Assembly (NCBI GenBank): GCA_900312665.1
Contig: ONZQ02000004.1
Span: forward strand, 1,479,036-1,543,035
Length of the DNA stretch: 64,000 bases
Direction: 5' to 3'
Source: Cephalotrichum gorgonifer
Lineage: Eukaryota > Ascomycota > Sordariomycetes > Microascales > Microascaceae
In this document: positions 47,103 through 58,300 of the stretch, in pieces
Numbering within the stretch: the first letter of the stretch is position 1
Layout: each line of letters begins with the position of its first letter
Made by a program: the position numbers and the translations under genes
The notes under the pieces: generated by a model
Databases searched by the model: none
The model's input: the letters and a program-made list of their open reading frames with translations, nothing else
Told to the model about the DNA's origin: nothing

Positions 47103-48677
47103 TCATGCGAGTTGTCCCTCGATCTCACTGGACCACCACTCCCCCCAATCTAAGACCTTCCTCTCCGTCCTTGCTTTCTCTGCCGCGAAGACCATGGCGT
47201 GGCTCCTCAACACATCGTCAATCGTACACCCGATGAACTCGGCCTGCGCGTCGCTCGCCCTCGCTCCCCCATTTATCACCGCGTCGACGGCACCCACAAA
47301 CTGCCTCGTGAGCCCCTGGTCGCCGCCCCCGTGGCCCGCCTCCCTAACGGTGGGCGGTGTGTGCGTCTTCGTCTCGCCAGTGGTGAAGTCGATCACCGTG
47401 ATGGTCTTGGAATCGGCGTGGAGCTCCCCGTCAGTACCGTAGACCGACGTGTACCGCTGGCAGATCTTCTTGGTGTTGGCCACCATGTGGAGCGTCGCCG
47501 TCTTGGCGTAGCGGCTGGGGGAGGCCCCTGGTGGGGAAGGCGACGAGGAGGTCGATAGGGGCGGGGTCGCGGGGGAGGATACGGGCTCGTCGTCCCAGGT
47601 CATGGTGACGAACTGGTCGTCGACGACGTTGTTGTCCGACTCGAAGACGCATCGGCCAAACCATTTTTTCGCCGCGACCTCCTCCGCCGGGGTGGACTGG
47701 TCGTAGTCCTGCTCGAGGACCTTGAGCACCGCGGACTTGCGTTCCTCAATGGTCGGCATATCCTCGATCTCGGGCAGGACGACGCTCAAGGGCCAGCCCG
47801 TGTTCCCGGTCTCGACGCCCTGCTCGTCCGGGCCGATATAGATCTTCTTAGCGGAGTACTTGCACCCCTCATCGCCGAGCGGGCACTTGAGGCAGTTCGT
47901 GGCGGTGCCTGCCGCCCTGGGCTTCCGGCTCTTCTTGTACAGCTGGAGTGTGCCCGATGAGGTGACGGTAGACGGGAGGTGCGGTACGCCCTCACCGGCT
48001 TTGGCCGGGGAGGAGAGGAGCCATAGAAGTAAGTCGATGTCGTGGCAGCTCTTGGCCAGGAGCGAGGGCGAGGACACGTCCTCGTTGCGCCAGTTGCCCC
48101 GCACGTACGAGTGGGTAAAGTGCCACCAGCCCACGGGCTCCGTGTGCTCGACTGAGCAGATGTCGCCGACGACGCGGTCCTCCACTAGTAGCTTGCGCAG
48201 GAGCACGTTGTGCGGGCTGTATCGCAGGACGTGACCGATCGAGAAGATCTTCTTCTCTCTGCCTGGCTGCGGCCGGATAGCACGGTAGATGTCGATACAG
48301 TCCTCGAGGCTCGTGGCAAGGGGCTTCTCACACATGACGTGCAGGTTGAGCGGCGCCAGGGCGACGACGACGTCGCGGTGGGCCTCATCGAGGACGCAGA
48401 CGAAGACGCCGTCGACGCCTGGCGGGACGTCGTCGCCACGAGCGGCGCGCTCGCGGCGGGCGGTCTCGTACGCTACGAACTCGTCCCAGTGGGTGAACTC
48501 CTGCCCCTCCGAGGCGGCATCGGAGCCGGGCCACACGTAGGTCTTACCGAATGTGCGGCGTTTGTAGGGGATCGGCTCGGCGACGGCGGCGACGACGGCG
48601 TTGGTGTCTTTCATGGCCTGGGCGTAGGCATGGCCACGAGCGCCGGCGCCGATGACGAGGAACCGTGGTGAGGGCAT
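47103..48677 (-). CDS. Gfo/Idh/MocA family NAD(P)-dependent oxidoreductase
   Basis: Single exon of 524 residues. The N-terminal Rossmann fold has FLVIGAGARGHAYA (Gly10, Gly12, Gly15) for NAD(P) binding. The family's EKP motif (E117-K118-P119 in HVMCEKPLATSLEDC) is intact, and the H-D pair of the catalytic region appears in CHDIDLLLWLL (211-221). Members oxidise or reduce sugars, inositols and related polyols; the substrate here is unknown. At 440-524 aa, fungal and bacterial relatives with a mid-protein cysteine cluster exist. Here C262-x2-C265-x6-C272 (CLKCPLGDEGCKYS) could bind a metal. A Ser/Pro-rich low-complexity insertion lies near residues 370-390. A TATA box sits about 60 bp upstream. 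Confidence 0.88.
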   Translation of the reverse strand: MPSPRFLVIGAGARGHAYAQAMKDTNAVVAAVAEPIPYKRRTFGKTYVWPGSDAASEGQEFTHWDEFVAYETARRERAARGDDVPPGVDGVFVCVLDEAHRDVVVALAPLNLHVMCEKPLATSLEDCIDIYRAIRPQPGREKKIFSIGHVLRYSPHNVLLRKLLVEDRVVGDICSVEHTEPVGWWHFTHSYVRGNWRNEDVSSPSLLAKSCHDIDLLLWLLSSPAKAGEGVPHLPSTVTSSGTLQLYKKSRKPRAAGTATNCLKCPLGDEGCKYSAKKIYIGPDEQGVETGNTGWPLSVVLPEIEDMPTIEERKSAVLKVLEQDYDQSTPAEEVAAKKWFGRCVFESDNNVVDDQFVTMTWDDEPVSSPATPPLSTSSSPSPPGASPSRYAKTATLHMVANTKKICQRYTSVYGTDGELHADSKTITVIDFTTGETKTHTPPTVREAGHGGGDQGLTRQFVGAVDAVINGGARASDAQAEFIGCTIDDVLRSHAMVFAAEKARTERKVLDWGEWWSSEIEGQLA

Positions 48678-48733
48678 TGCGATGAGCCTCCGATTAGGCT
48701 GGGTCTGTTAAGTGGTCGGTTGGTTTCTGGAGA

Positions 48734-48740
48734 TTATATA
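48734..48740 (-). promoter_or_regulatory. TATA box of the Gfo/Idh/MocA gene
   Basis: TATATAA on the minus strand about 60 bp before the start codon, with T-rich flank. It is visible; its use is inferred. Confidence 0.5.
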
Positions 48741-49697
48741 AAATGAGGGGGAGGCGGACGAGGTTGGAAGTAGGCAACTCGTCGGGGTGGACTGCGGGGA
48801 GAGGTCTACAAGTAGTGGTTCCACGGCGAGTACGTATACTCGTAGGTACGTCCTGTAAACCTGTCCAACTTGGTAGTGTCTGGGAACTCGAAACCGAAGC
48901 CGCTGCTTGTTGTTGTCCGAAGTCCGCTAGTTACAGCATCTAGCTGCGATACAGCAGGATATTAGTCGGAAAGTCCATCTAAAATGTCAACTCCCGGAGC
49001 GGGCTAGCAACGTTACAGGGCAGGCGGCTGTTGGTGTGTTAATGGCGGGCGAATCAGTGCGTAGCCATTATTCATGGATGGATCCCTGGACCGTACCTCT
49101 GGTATTGCCAAAAACTTAGGTTTGCTTAATGGTTATTACGAGTGTAAGCATGAGGGGCAGCACGACGGCTGCCCAGTGACGTCGGAGTTCATTTTACGCG
49201 AATGTGGGGTCAATAGTGGGGTATGGTGGGGTGGTGTTCGAGGAGGGGTCGGTCCCGGGAATGCTTACGTCCGTCTATCTAGTCTGATCTCATCGCCTGA
49301 CACCTCCCGGAGAGCACGGAATGCAGCTTCATCTTAAACAGTATATACGTAACGCGCCGGCATGCAGTTTAAAATTGCAGCCACCGTCATCTGCTTCAGA
49401 ACTTCAAGGCAAAGGGACGAATAGCTGGGCTATTGCCATATCACACGACTGGAGCAGGCTGGCTGCTGCCTAGCAACTTGGGAATCGTAATTTCCTACAA
49501 TACCTCAATCTTGCGTGTACAACGAGCACCCAGCCTCAATGACCATCGCCCTCTTCCTGATAGAATAAACTTAGCCTCAATTGAAGGGTCCCTACCTACC
49601 TACCCCTCCACCCACAATCAAAACCCGACTTCCACAAGAAAACCATGAAGCCTCGCCTTCCCGCGCGCAACTGCAGAGAAAAGAGCGATCTCCCCAA
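48741..49697. other. Intergenic upstream of the small Cys-containing ORF
   Basis: About 1 kb without a supportable gene. Two TAC-NN-GTA motifs occur at 48807 and 48837. Confidence 0.5.
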
Positions 49698-49925
49698 ATG
49701 TGCAAGAAATACGTCTCCCTCACAATCTACAGGTGCGGCAACCGCGTCGCCTCCGAGTTCAAGTTTGACCACTGCTGGGACATGACGGCCGATGCCCACA
49801 CCGTGTACGTGGCAGAGCTCGGCTCTCGCCGCGCGAGGGTTGTCTGCGGGCTGTTCACCTGCAACACCTGCCGCTCGCGACTCAGCTTTCCGTGGCCTCA
49901 CTTGCAGGACGTGGCCGTTCCGTGA
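49698..49925 (+). CDS. Small cysteine-containing hypothetical protein, 75 aa
   Basis: Single exon of 75 residues starting MCKKYVSLTIYRCGNRVA. I do not recognise a named family. Support comes from codon use: third positions are strongly G/C, like the confirmed genes and unlike the flanking sequence. A tight cysteine pattern also supports it: Cys2, Cys13 and Cys27, then C-x4-C-x2-C in VCGLFTCNTCRS. Small fungal proteins with an N-terminal Met-Cys and scattered Cys/His residues are common and some may bind zinc. There is no signal peptide or membrane segment. It could also be one exon of a larger gene, although I found no partner exon. Confidence 0.45.
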   Translation: MCKKYVSLTIYRCGNRVASEFKFDHCWDMTADAHTVYVAELGSRRARVVCGLFTCNTCRSRLSFPWPHLQDVAVP

Positions 49926-50607
49926 GGCGTCGGGCGGCGGCCAGGCGGAATAGGAGCTAGAGGAGAGCTAGAGGGGCGCTAGCTAGAGGAAGGGATGGGC
50001 TGGACCAGAATTCTTTCTACGAGGCGGGGCGCACATTTGTCGGTTGAGCGAAGATACGGAAGGAGCGGGCGGGTAAGTGTCTAATCCGGTCGGGTCCGGC
50101 AAAAGTCGAGGAACTTCCGAACTGACATGTACGCAGGAGCCATTGAGACCAACCTACAACCCAAAGCATGGGATGATATCGGACTGGTGTTAATGGCCAG
50201 AAGGAGATCTCAGTAGGGAGAAGTGGACAGGAATAACGGTTCTCCGCTGCTCTATTGCCAGCAGACAGTATAAAACATCGAGAAGCAAAAGAAGGCGTCC
50301 AACGAGAATGATAGTAGTTCCCGCTAGAGGGCTCAAATTACACAATATTTCCATCTTTACCATTCGCTTAGAATGTCGTGGTCCACCTACGCTTATTCCA
50401 ACATGGTCATCAGTGACTGCATCTAAAAAAAAGGACTAACCGTGAATTGAACAGTGTGAAGCTCGCCTTAAACGCGGACCAACGTCATATCGGTCTGAGC
50501 ATTTGCCCATACCACGCGATAGTTCCCTGCCTGAACAACCCCCCCCTTCTCTGAGCTTCAACTCCCACAAAAGCAGGCATTGCTGAAGCTGCGTTTAGAT
50601 AGCTACA
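49926..50607. other. Intergenic, upstream of oligoribonuclease
   Basis: About 0.7 kb containing the promoter of the oligoribonuclease gene. No coding sequence or clear core promoter motif was recognised. Confidence 0.5.
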
Positions 50608-51307
50608 ATGGCCTCAACCTCTGCCGCCAGCGAGGAGCTCCTCGTATGGATCGATTGTGAAGTCTGCCCTCCCGTTTCCCCGCATCGAGATCACACTCTT
50701 TCTTCCTCAAACTTTTTCCCCCGACCGTTCTAATACCCTCAAGATGACTGGCCTTGACCCTATGACGGACGAGATCCTCGAGATAGCTTGTATAATAACG
50801 ACTCCCGACCTAACCCCTCTGGGCACGAACTTCACGACCACCATCCACGTACCACGCTCCCGCCTGGACCAAATGGGTCCCTGGTGCACCAAGACGCACC
50901 TAGCCACCGGCCTCACCCCCAAGGTGCTCGCCTCCACGACCACCCACGAAGAAGCAGCTGAGGGTCTCCTCGACTACATCAAGTCCCATGTCAAGCAGCC
51001 CCGAACTGCCCTACTGGCGGGAAACACCGTCCACATGGACAAGGCGTTCCTCTCGAGACCGCCGTACGACGCCGTGGTGGAGTACCTGCACTACCGGATC
51101 CTGGACGTGAGCTCCATCAAGGAGGCCGCGAGGAGGTGGTGCGGGCCGGAAATTCTGGAGGGGGCGCCGGCGAAGAAGGTGGGCCATAGGGCGCTGGACG
51201 ACATCCTGGAGAGTATTGAAGAGGCTCGATATTACATGAAGAGGATATTCTGGCCGGCGGGGGAGGTAGAAGTGGAGGCCCGGCCCGAGAAAGAGATCGG
51301 CGCATGA
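50608..51307 (+). CDS. REX2: Oligoribonuclease (DEDDh 3'-5' exonuclease)
   Basis: Model: 50608..50661, 50744..51307, with an 82-nt intron, giving 205 residues. Oligoribonuclease degrades 2-5-nt RNA to mononucleotides; the yeast orthologue Rex2/Ynt20 acts in mitochondria. All five DEDDh residues are visible: Asp16 and Glu18 in WIDCEMTGLD (rebuilt across the junction), Asp117 in NTVHMDKAF, and His166 and Asp171 in GHRALDDI. The spacing matches the E. coli enzyme. The donor GTCTGC and acceptor TCAAG are not the usual fungal consensus, but splicing directly between Glu18 and Met19 restores the catalytic motif, which is strong support. The N-terminus is short and shows no obvious mitochondrial presequence. 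It is convergent with the sugar transporter gene. Confidence 0.93.
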
Positions 51308-51520
51308 ACTATCTTGGCGGAAAATTATACGGCGAGCGAGCCTCTATATACCGTCGCTTCCCCTTCTTGTGACTGTGCATCCCACGGCCGATATATATAT
51401 AAATTAGATGTTACAGAGATACCCAAAAAGCCTCCCGTCTACAAGGCATGCTGCCGTCTATTCGCAGCCACGGGAGCTGAGCAAGATCACCCCTCACCTC
51501 CCCAATGGAGAAGCCCCGTC

Positions 51521-53729
51521 TCACGATGGTATGTACTTCAGCTTCCTCGTCCTATACGCGGAGACCAGGGCGCAGAGAGCCCCGATGAACAAACACACTG
51601 AGATCGGATTCGGCCCCTGCTGCTCTGCCGCCGCGGCCACCGCTATCCCCTCCCCGCCCTCCAGCCCGGGGCCCTTTTCCGCGTCGAAGAGGTAGAACAC
51701 CGTTCCGGACATCACGGCGCCCATGAACTGCGGGATGGTGGAGTATATGTTTAGGATGCCGAAGTAGATACCCGAGAGCTCACCGTCAGTCGACTCAGGC
51801 GGGGAGGAGGCGGACTCGGGGGAGAGCATGGACCTGGACGGGGACGGCGAACGTTTCTCTGTGGCAGCTGCGGGGCTCTTGTGCGACGGGAGTGAGTTGC
51901 TGCCGCCGCTTAGGCGGTTGACTTCTATCCCGAGGAAGGTCGGTGGCGCCCACGCCGTCATCGCCCACGGCCTGTGTTCCATGTCTTAGTATCAGTCGAT
52001 CCCAATGGCCACGAAAAGAGGGCAGAGTTTGCGGTTTAGGATCGGGGGCATGCAAAACTCACACTCCGCACATAGCCTGCAAGAACGTCGCGAACTTGTA
52101 ACTCCTCGCGAAGGGCGCCATCAGCATGGCAGCCGAGAAGCCCAAGTGGCCGCACATCCACGCTGTCAACAGGTCGGGCTTCAAGTCCCCGAGGCGCCTC
52201 ACGATGCCGGCTATGGCCCGCGGCGGGCGCGGCGTGAAGTCCATGTCCTTCGGCCCCCGCACGAGGAGCGGGAGGAAGAAGGAGCTGGCGAGGGTGATAG
52301 ATGAGTAGATAACCAGCGAGGTGCTGCCAATACGGCCGATCTGGCTGAGGACGTCCTTGGAGTTCCGCTGCTCGGCGGGCAGGTCGTAGCGGAAGTAGGT
52401 CTCGCCAACCCAGGTGGTACCGTAGAAGTTGAAGGGGAACCACCCTGGGGACTGTTAGCTCACGGTTTTCCCTCTCTTTAGATTGTACGGCCGAAGCCGA
52501 CGCGGGGTGACGTTACCTATCCAGGACCAGAAGTGCGCCCAGCATATCCCTTCCACCCTCGGCGGCAAGTTCCTCAGCGTCGCTAGGATGGTCCGCACAG
52601 CGGTCCGCACAGCAGTCGCCACGCCCTCTTCCTGCGGCCGACCGTCCTCGCCCTTCCGCGGTTCAATAACCCGTTCGGTGACGGCCCAACATGTTACGCC
52701 GCAGGTGAAGAGTATGGTGAAGGCCGCAATCAGCGCCAGCTTCTTGAACTGCGTATCGCCGAAGGTGGATCCGAACATGGACACAAGGTCGAGGGAGCCG
52801 ATACTGTAACCCAATACGTTCCCGGAGGCCGCTAGTCTGCTATCTTTGGAGCGCGGGAACGAGGGTTCGTTAGTCGGTCGTCCTTGGCGTAACCCTTGGG
52901 GAACGGGGGATTGGGTGGGGCACTTACACCAGGATGCTCCGGTCTGTTGCTTATGTATGGGGAGGATGTCGACGACGAGACTCCTAGAGCAAGACATGGC
53001 TACAACACACCCAACGGTCAACAACCTAGCTCCCTCCCTCCCTTCTTCAACCTGCGAAGCTCGAATCGCCGGACACAAGGGGCAACACACATGCATTGAT
53101 CGCGAAATCGATAACCCAAATCGACAAGACGGCCAGCCAGATTGTAGCCTTCGCCGCCGCCTCTCCCTCCAAGAACAACCCCACGAATTCCCTCGTGAAA
53201 CCGAGGAGCAGTAGGTTCGTGGCTACGATGACGGACCCCGCGACCATGAAGGGCCGGCGGCGCCCGAAGCGCGAGGTGGACTTGTCGGCTATGGTACCGA
53301 TGATGGGCTGGACTATTAGGCCGGATACGGGGCCGGCGATCCATACGAGGGAGGTGCCGGACTTTGTGAGGCCTAGATTTAGGAGGTAGGGAGTGCAGTC
53401 TTGGTCTCGTCAGTTGCGGTATTCTCGGAAGGGGGGAGGGCGAGTGGTCTTGGTCGGAAAGGTCTCAATCGGGCTATAAAAAAAGGGGGGGGGAGGGGGG
53501 GGAGGGCGTACAGGTCATTTCGAAGCCCCATGTAAAGCTATAGGAAAAGGACGCAAGATGTCAGCCTGACGAGCCCTTCTGGTATTAGAGGACGGAGGAG
53601 GAGGATGGTTGTTCCGTACGTGATGCCAATGGCCGCAAAGGCCAGCAGAATCATCCTCATACTCTCTGTGCTGCCCTTAACTGACGCCTGGCCCCTCTGG
53701 GCCATTGTCTTTTCCGCGACGGCAGACAT
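51521..53729 (-). CDS. GPH-type sugar/H+ symporter (sucrose/maltose transporter-like)
   Basis: Model: complement(51521..51971, 52063..52444, 52517..52843, 52928..52999, 53091..53399, 53512..53537, 53620..53729), giving seven exons and 558 residues. Introns are 91, 72, 84, 91, 112 and 82 nt. It resembles the glycoside-pentoside-hexuronide/SUT family of the major facilitator superfamily (fission yeast Sut1, plant sucrose carriers), 12-helix plasma-membrane proteins that import disaccharides with protons. Exon joins rebuild family blocks: TFTWGFEMTYCTPYLLNLG across exons 1-3, RFGRRRPFMVAGS in the helix 2-3 loop, KQQTGASWYSRLA, and CGVPWAMTAWAPPTFLGIE. A Ser/Pro-rich cytoplasmic loop lies near residues 430-470. 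Exon 2 is only 26 nt, and intron 2 contains long C-runs on the coding strand. The exon 4/5 boundary has a less certain acceptor. The substrate is inferred from family only. Confidence 0.85.
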
Positions 53730-55324
53730 TGGCGCTCGTTCGTTTTGTTATAAAGGTAGAAGTCGTAGCCGAGTGATGTGGTGTTGGGTCTCCTATCTCG
53801 ATCTCGAGGTCGCGTGTCCTCTTTCCTCCTTCTCCTAATGGCGCGCGTTACCTCTCTCGAGCGGACGTTATCTGTTCTCTGCCATCAAGGGCATCTCCGT
53901 TTCCAACAAGCTAGGTGAGAAAAAAACCCCTACAAAATTAAAGGGAGAGTAAAGGACAAGAAGAGTATCAAGATGAGAAGAAACAAAGGTGCAAGGGGGG
54001 GGGGGGGTTATTAGGGGTGTGTTAAAGTCGAGCTAAGCGCATGCGGCATACGTAACACGGACGCTACTGGACCCACACGCAGTATTAATCCACAGGAACG
54101 ACGAATATGGCGTCGACTGTGGCGTTCAAAATCAGGGGTACATGGGGAAACGGATCGCTTATCTTATCAGGGGGGGGGCCAGAAAGAAAGATTAATATTA
54201 ACAGAGAGCTAACACGCTTGTAGCCGTGTTTGTGGAAACCCAAGGCCCTTACCAGTGGTGACGCTGGGGCTGAGCTGGGTCGCTCACTGATAAGCATTCG
54301 GTTTCAGGGAGAAACAGGACAGATATACGATGGACATAAGATGCCGCGTCCCATACCCCTTCGCAGGCGGCAGTTTCGATAAGCTGGCCTGGCTGATGTT
54401 TTACAAGAGCAATTTCTCACAGATACGGACACACAAACCAGCCATCGTATAGGGTAGACCATGTGTTGTTTGTCCCACTTAACCCAATTGCGTCGGATTG
54501 GATAATACGATGAGTACATGTACAAGGCTTTTCCGAAAAAGTTCAAATCGCTCTAGCAGTCCTACATGTATCCTGTGACCTGTCCAACCCATCTTGTATG
54601 CTCATGCCTACTCGTATTCCTTACACTACATATCATTTATCCGTTGTCCATAGCCTCATCCTCCCATAAAACGAAACCATCACCCCCCAGGACAGGAACA
54701 AAAGCTGAGGAGCGAAAAATGTAATTTCGAATAAGGTTGATATCAAGAAGAAGAAGAAAAGGAAGAAGAGGAAGCCAGTAAAGAAGCTGACAAAGAAGAG
54801 TACCTCCCCAGAGACATCCCGAAGCCAGCAGACAGACCTTCCGCTTTGAAAGAAGAGGAAAAAGGAACCCAAAATATAGATGAAGAAGCCGAGGAGGAGA
54901 AAAAAGGCAGATTTACAGAACGCCATGCTTTCCCTATTTCTTAAAATTCGTCCCGATTCGCTGGCCGTCGCTGGGTTTCCGGGCCTTCCGTCATTACCTA
55001 TCCGTGGTTGTGAAAATGAGACAAAGAAAAAGGGAGGGCGGTTTTAGGGTGTTGTTGCGGTATGGAGAAAGGCGTAGGTAGGGGAGAAGGCCGCATGTGG
55101 AGAGTGATAGACGCCGGCAAGAGAGAACGACGGCCCGCTTGAGTAGTTCGGGTTGGAGCCGGTGGTAGTGTATGTATGGTATATATGTTGCGGATGGTAA
55201 AGAGGTGGGCGGTAGTAATGGCGCGCCCTAATAGGTGCAGTCCTCGTCCGAGCACAGCTTACTCGAGAGAATCTCGCGAAGGATATACCCCTCTCACGGA
55301 AGGGCGTATCGAGGCAGACTACAC
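53730..55324. other. Intergenic between sugar transporter and RhoGEF genes (both minus strand)
   Basis: About 1.6 kb with no supportable gene. It contains G-runs at 53995-54007 and 54170-54178, a purine tract at 54745-54775 (GAA/GGA-rich, read as Phe-rich on the minus strand) and one TACTCGTA at 54609. Confidence 0.55.
53995..54007 (+). repeat. Homopolymer run of 13 G
   Basis: Directly visible, about 270 bp upstream of the sugar transporter start codon. It is part of the set of five long + strand G-runs. Confidence 0.85.
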
Positions 55325-58300
55325 CTACGAGTCCGCGAGCTTCACAAAATGCTTCGACCAGATCCACCCCACTCGATCTTGAGGATCGTCCTGATTCTTG
55401 GCGAGCCACAGTTCGCCCTTCTCGGCAATCACATCAAAGATCTATTGTGTCGTATGGTCAGCGATCGGAGGTATTGAAAAACACGACCTCATCTATACAG
55501 GCTGGTTAAACTCACCTCACCGGCCTGATACACGAGGTACTGGTATCCAGCCTCATGCTTGGTGGTCTCAATATTGAATTCGAAAAGTGATGCCGCGAGC
55601 CACAGGATGGTGTAACCGCTGTTAGCGGATGGTCGTTCTCTAGACGACGCGCGGGACGACCTCTGGCTCCCTTCCGCCTCATCTGGCAGTGGCAGTGCTG
55701 AGTGAAACAGGCCCGAGAACCGCCGCGGAGCCTCGGGGACGCCGTAGTTAGCGGTATACGTCGTCGAGCTCGAGTCCCTCCACTTCGATACAGACGAATC
55801 TGTGCTCTGTCTGGGCATGCTGCCCGAGTCCATGCTCCGGCCCGTGCCGGGGCGCGGTTGCGCCACGGGAGCAACTATCGAGTGGGTCCGTGGCCCTGCG
55901 AGGGGATCTGGTGCTAAGGTCGTAGCCATTGAATGGGTCCGTGAGCCTGCGTTGGAATCCGGTGCCAGAGGTGATATCCCCCCGTTGCGGGAGCTGTTGA
56001 TGCCGGCGTAGTAATCGCGATAGTAGGAGTGATGTGGACTATGAGCATTCATGCTCGGCGGCGATAGCGTGAACTGCTCGCCGTTTCGACTAGCAAAGTC
56101 TGGCGTTGGAAGGCTGGGCGGGCCTTCTCCGTGGACGGAGGGTCCCCGGCCCCGGAGTGTTAGCTCCGGTGGTCGTGATTTTATCTTTGTAACGCTGCTA
56201 CCCTCGTCTATGCTCGCACTCTTCGAGTGTGATGGGCGTCCCTTATATGTGGGGTTGACGATGCCGATGGTGGCTACGGAATCTAGCGCATACTGATAAT
56301 CGCGCTTGAAGGCCGATAGAATATCCGGGATCTCCGGTGTCTGGTCGGGATCCGCCAAGACGATCTTGACCTTGTCCTTCCACATCTCGTACCAGCTCGC
56401 CTGCAAATTGACAAAGTTGCCCATGGCGATGTTGCCGATCCTGACAGTGAGTTCAGAGAGCTTCGGAAGTTCCTTCTTCAACGTGTCGTTAAGCGCCTCG
56501 TACTGCTCGTACTGCTCGGTTAGCCTGGCATCCGGAGTCTTGCCGCCCTTCTTCAGCTGCTCCACCCGCTCAAAGTCGAGTCGGCGCTTAGCACGTTTCT
56601 TCATAGCAAGCGACGGGTTTCCGTATGCCTTGATGACGAGCTCGAATGGTTCGATAACGGTTCTCCGAACTTGTACGAGCTGACAGTTCATAGAAAGTCA
56701 GCAGTCTGTCCCAGTGTGCCCATTGGAAGGAACGGCGCAGGGGACGTAGACTTACATGTTGCTCTAACGCGACCTTTTCGACATCTCTCATTGATACATT
56801 GAACTGGACCCATTTGCTCTCCACTTCCGGGAAAGGACTGGCCTGCAGCCTCATGACGAGCTCAATGGACGACAGGTACTGGAGGAACTCGTGAACGTAG
56901 GCTGACACCTGCCGCGTGTAGAACTCGACATCCCTGAGCACCACTTGAAGTCGAAGGTAGTCGTCGTTAAACCGTTCGCGCAATTTGCCGTATTCTGCAT
57001 CGTCAGGAGACCGGCTGTTGGAGGTCTGGAGCTTGTCAACCCGCTTGCCAAACGCCCTCGCAAAGCCGGCCTTCACATCCGACTCTTTCCTCTTGCGGCC
57101 AACTATCTGCCCCACGAGTTCAAAGTTCTTCTTCGTCTTGTTTATCTCGATGATGGCGGTTTCCAGGTACTCTTTGGTCGCTATCAGAGAGGGACGATCG
57201 GGGTGGTCCTCGGGCGTATGTTGTAGAAGACTGATGATGATGTTCGGGTACTTCGTGATTCGCTGCATCGGCTTAATCAAGAGTGAGTCTAAATCCCAGG
57301 CCGCGGTCAAGTCCTGGGCAACCTCGTTGCACTCGCTCAGCCAGACCTTGACCGTCCTGTCCTGCTGTATCTGGATCAGTCGCTTCGCCGCGAGGTCACT
57401 ACTTCGGAGGAATCCTTCGTGCACCCCCTTCATCGCGTCTATATTAGCCTTGAACACGGGGCCTACGGCTGTCAGACGATCCTTTTGATCGTCAAGATCG
57501 GCAGCCCCGACTTGGCTGCCGGAAGATGACGCCGTCAAGGCCGATGCCCGCGAGTCCTCGGGTACCACTGAAGCCCTGCCAGCGAGCTGATAGACGGGCG
57601 CCACCGCCTCTTTCAGCTGGGCAAGAAACATGGCATGGAAGCTGATTATCTCATCCGTGTTTCGGAATATTAGTTTGACGGTGTTTGCGTCAAGCTTCGG
57701 ACAAGCTTCGGCCGTGCCTTTGTAGATTTCCTCCACGATGTTCATGTCTCGAACAAATACGGCCTCTGTGTCGATGAGCTCTTTCAAGACGTTCCGACGC
57801 TGTGTAAGGCGATGCTTCTCTTTGCTCGACTGCTCCGCTTTGCTAGATTCGGTGCCGTCACCCGCGACGCCTGCCGCGCCGGCCACCAGACTCCCATCTT
57901 GTACTTCCCCAAAGATTTCGAGAGACCCTTGGCGGATGGACGGTGGTGTTGACGTCCCCGGCGTATAGTCTTCACTTGGGCGTTCCGAGTCTAAGGTGCT
58001 GCCCGGCCTATCGTAGATGCTGCTTGATAGGGTATGGCGCTGTTCATCGTCTTTGCTTGTAGGCGCGGTAGGTATGGGCGGGGGTTGTTGAAGAGGCCGG
58101 GTAATATGGGCAGACTCAAGGTGTTCAAAGGGACGGTCATGAAGGTAAGGGGGTATCGAGAAGCCGTCGCCGGTATCAACTTCGAGTATCCTGTGAGCGT
58201 TCGGGGACGGCTGTACGCCGCCGTCCTCGTGGTCTACCGCATCTAGACTAGCACTGCGGCGAAGTTGCGCGCCGGTAGATAGGGAATCCTCCTCCATAAC

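Noticed and set aside
54633..54926. 97-codon Phe-rich hydrophobic ORF that resembles a membrane protein
   Set aside because: The hydrophobicity comes from a GAA/GGA purine tract on the opposite strand, so it is low complexity rather than a membrane protein.
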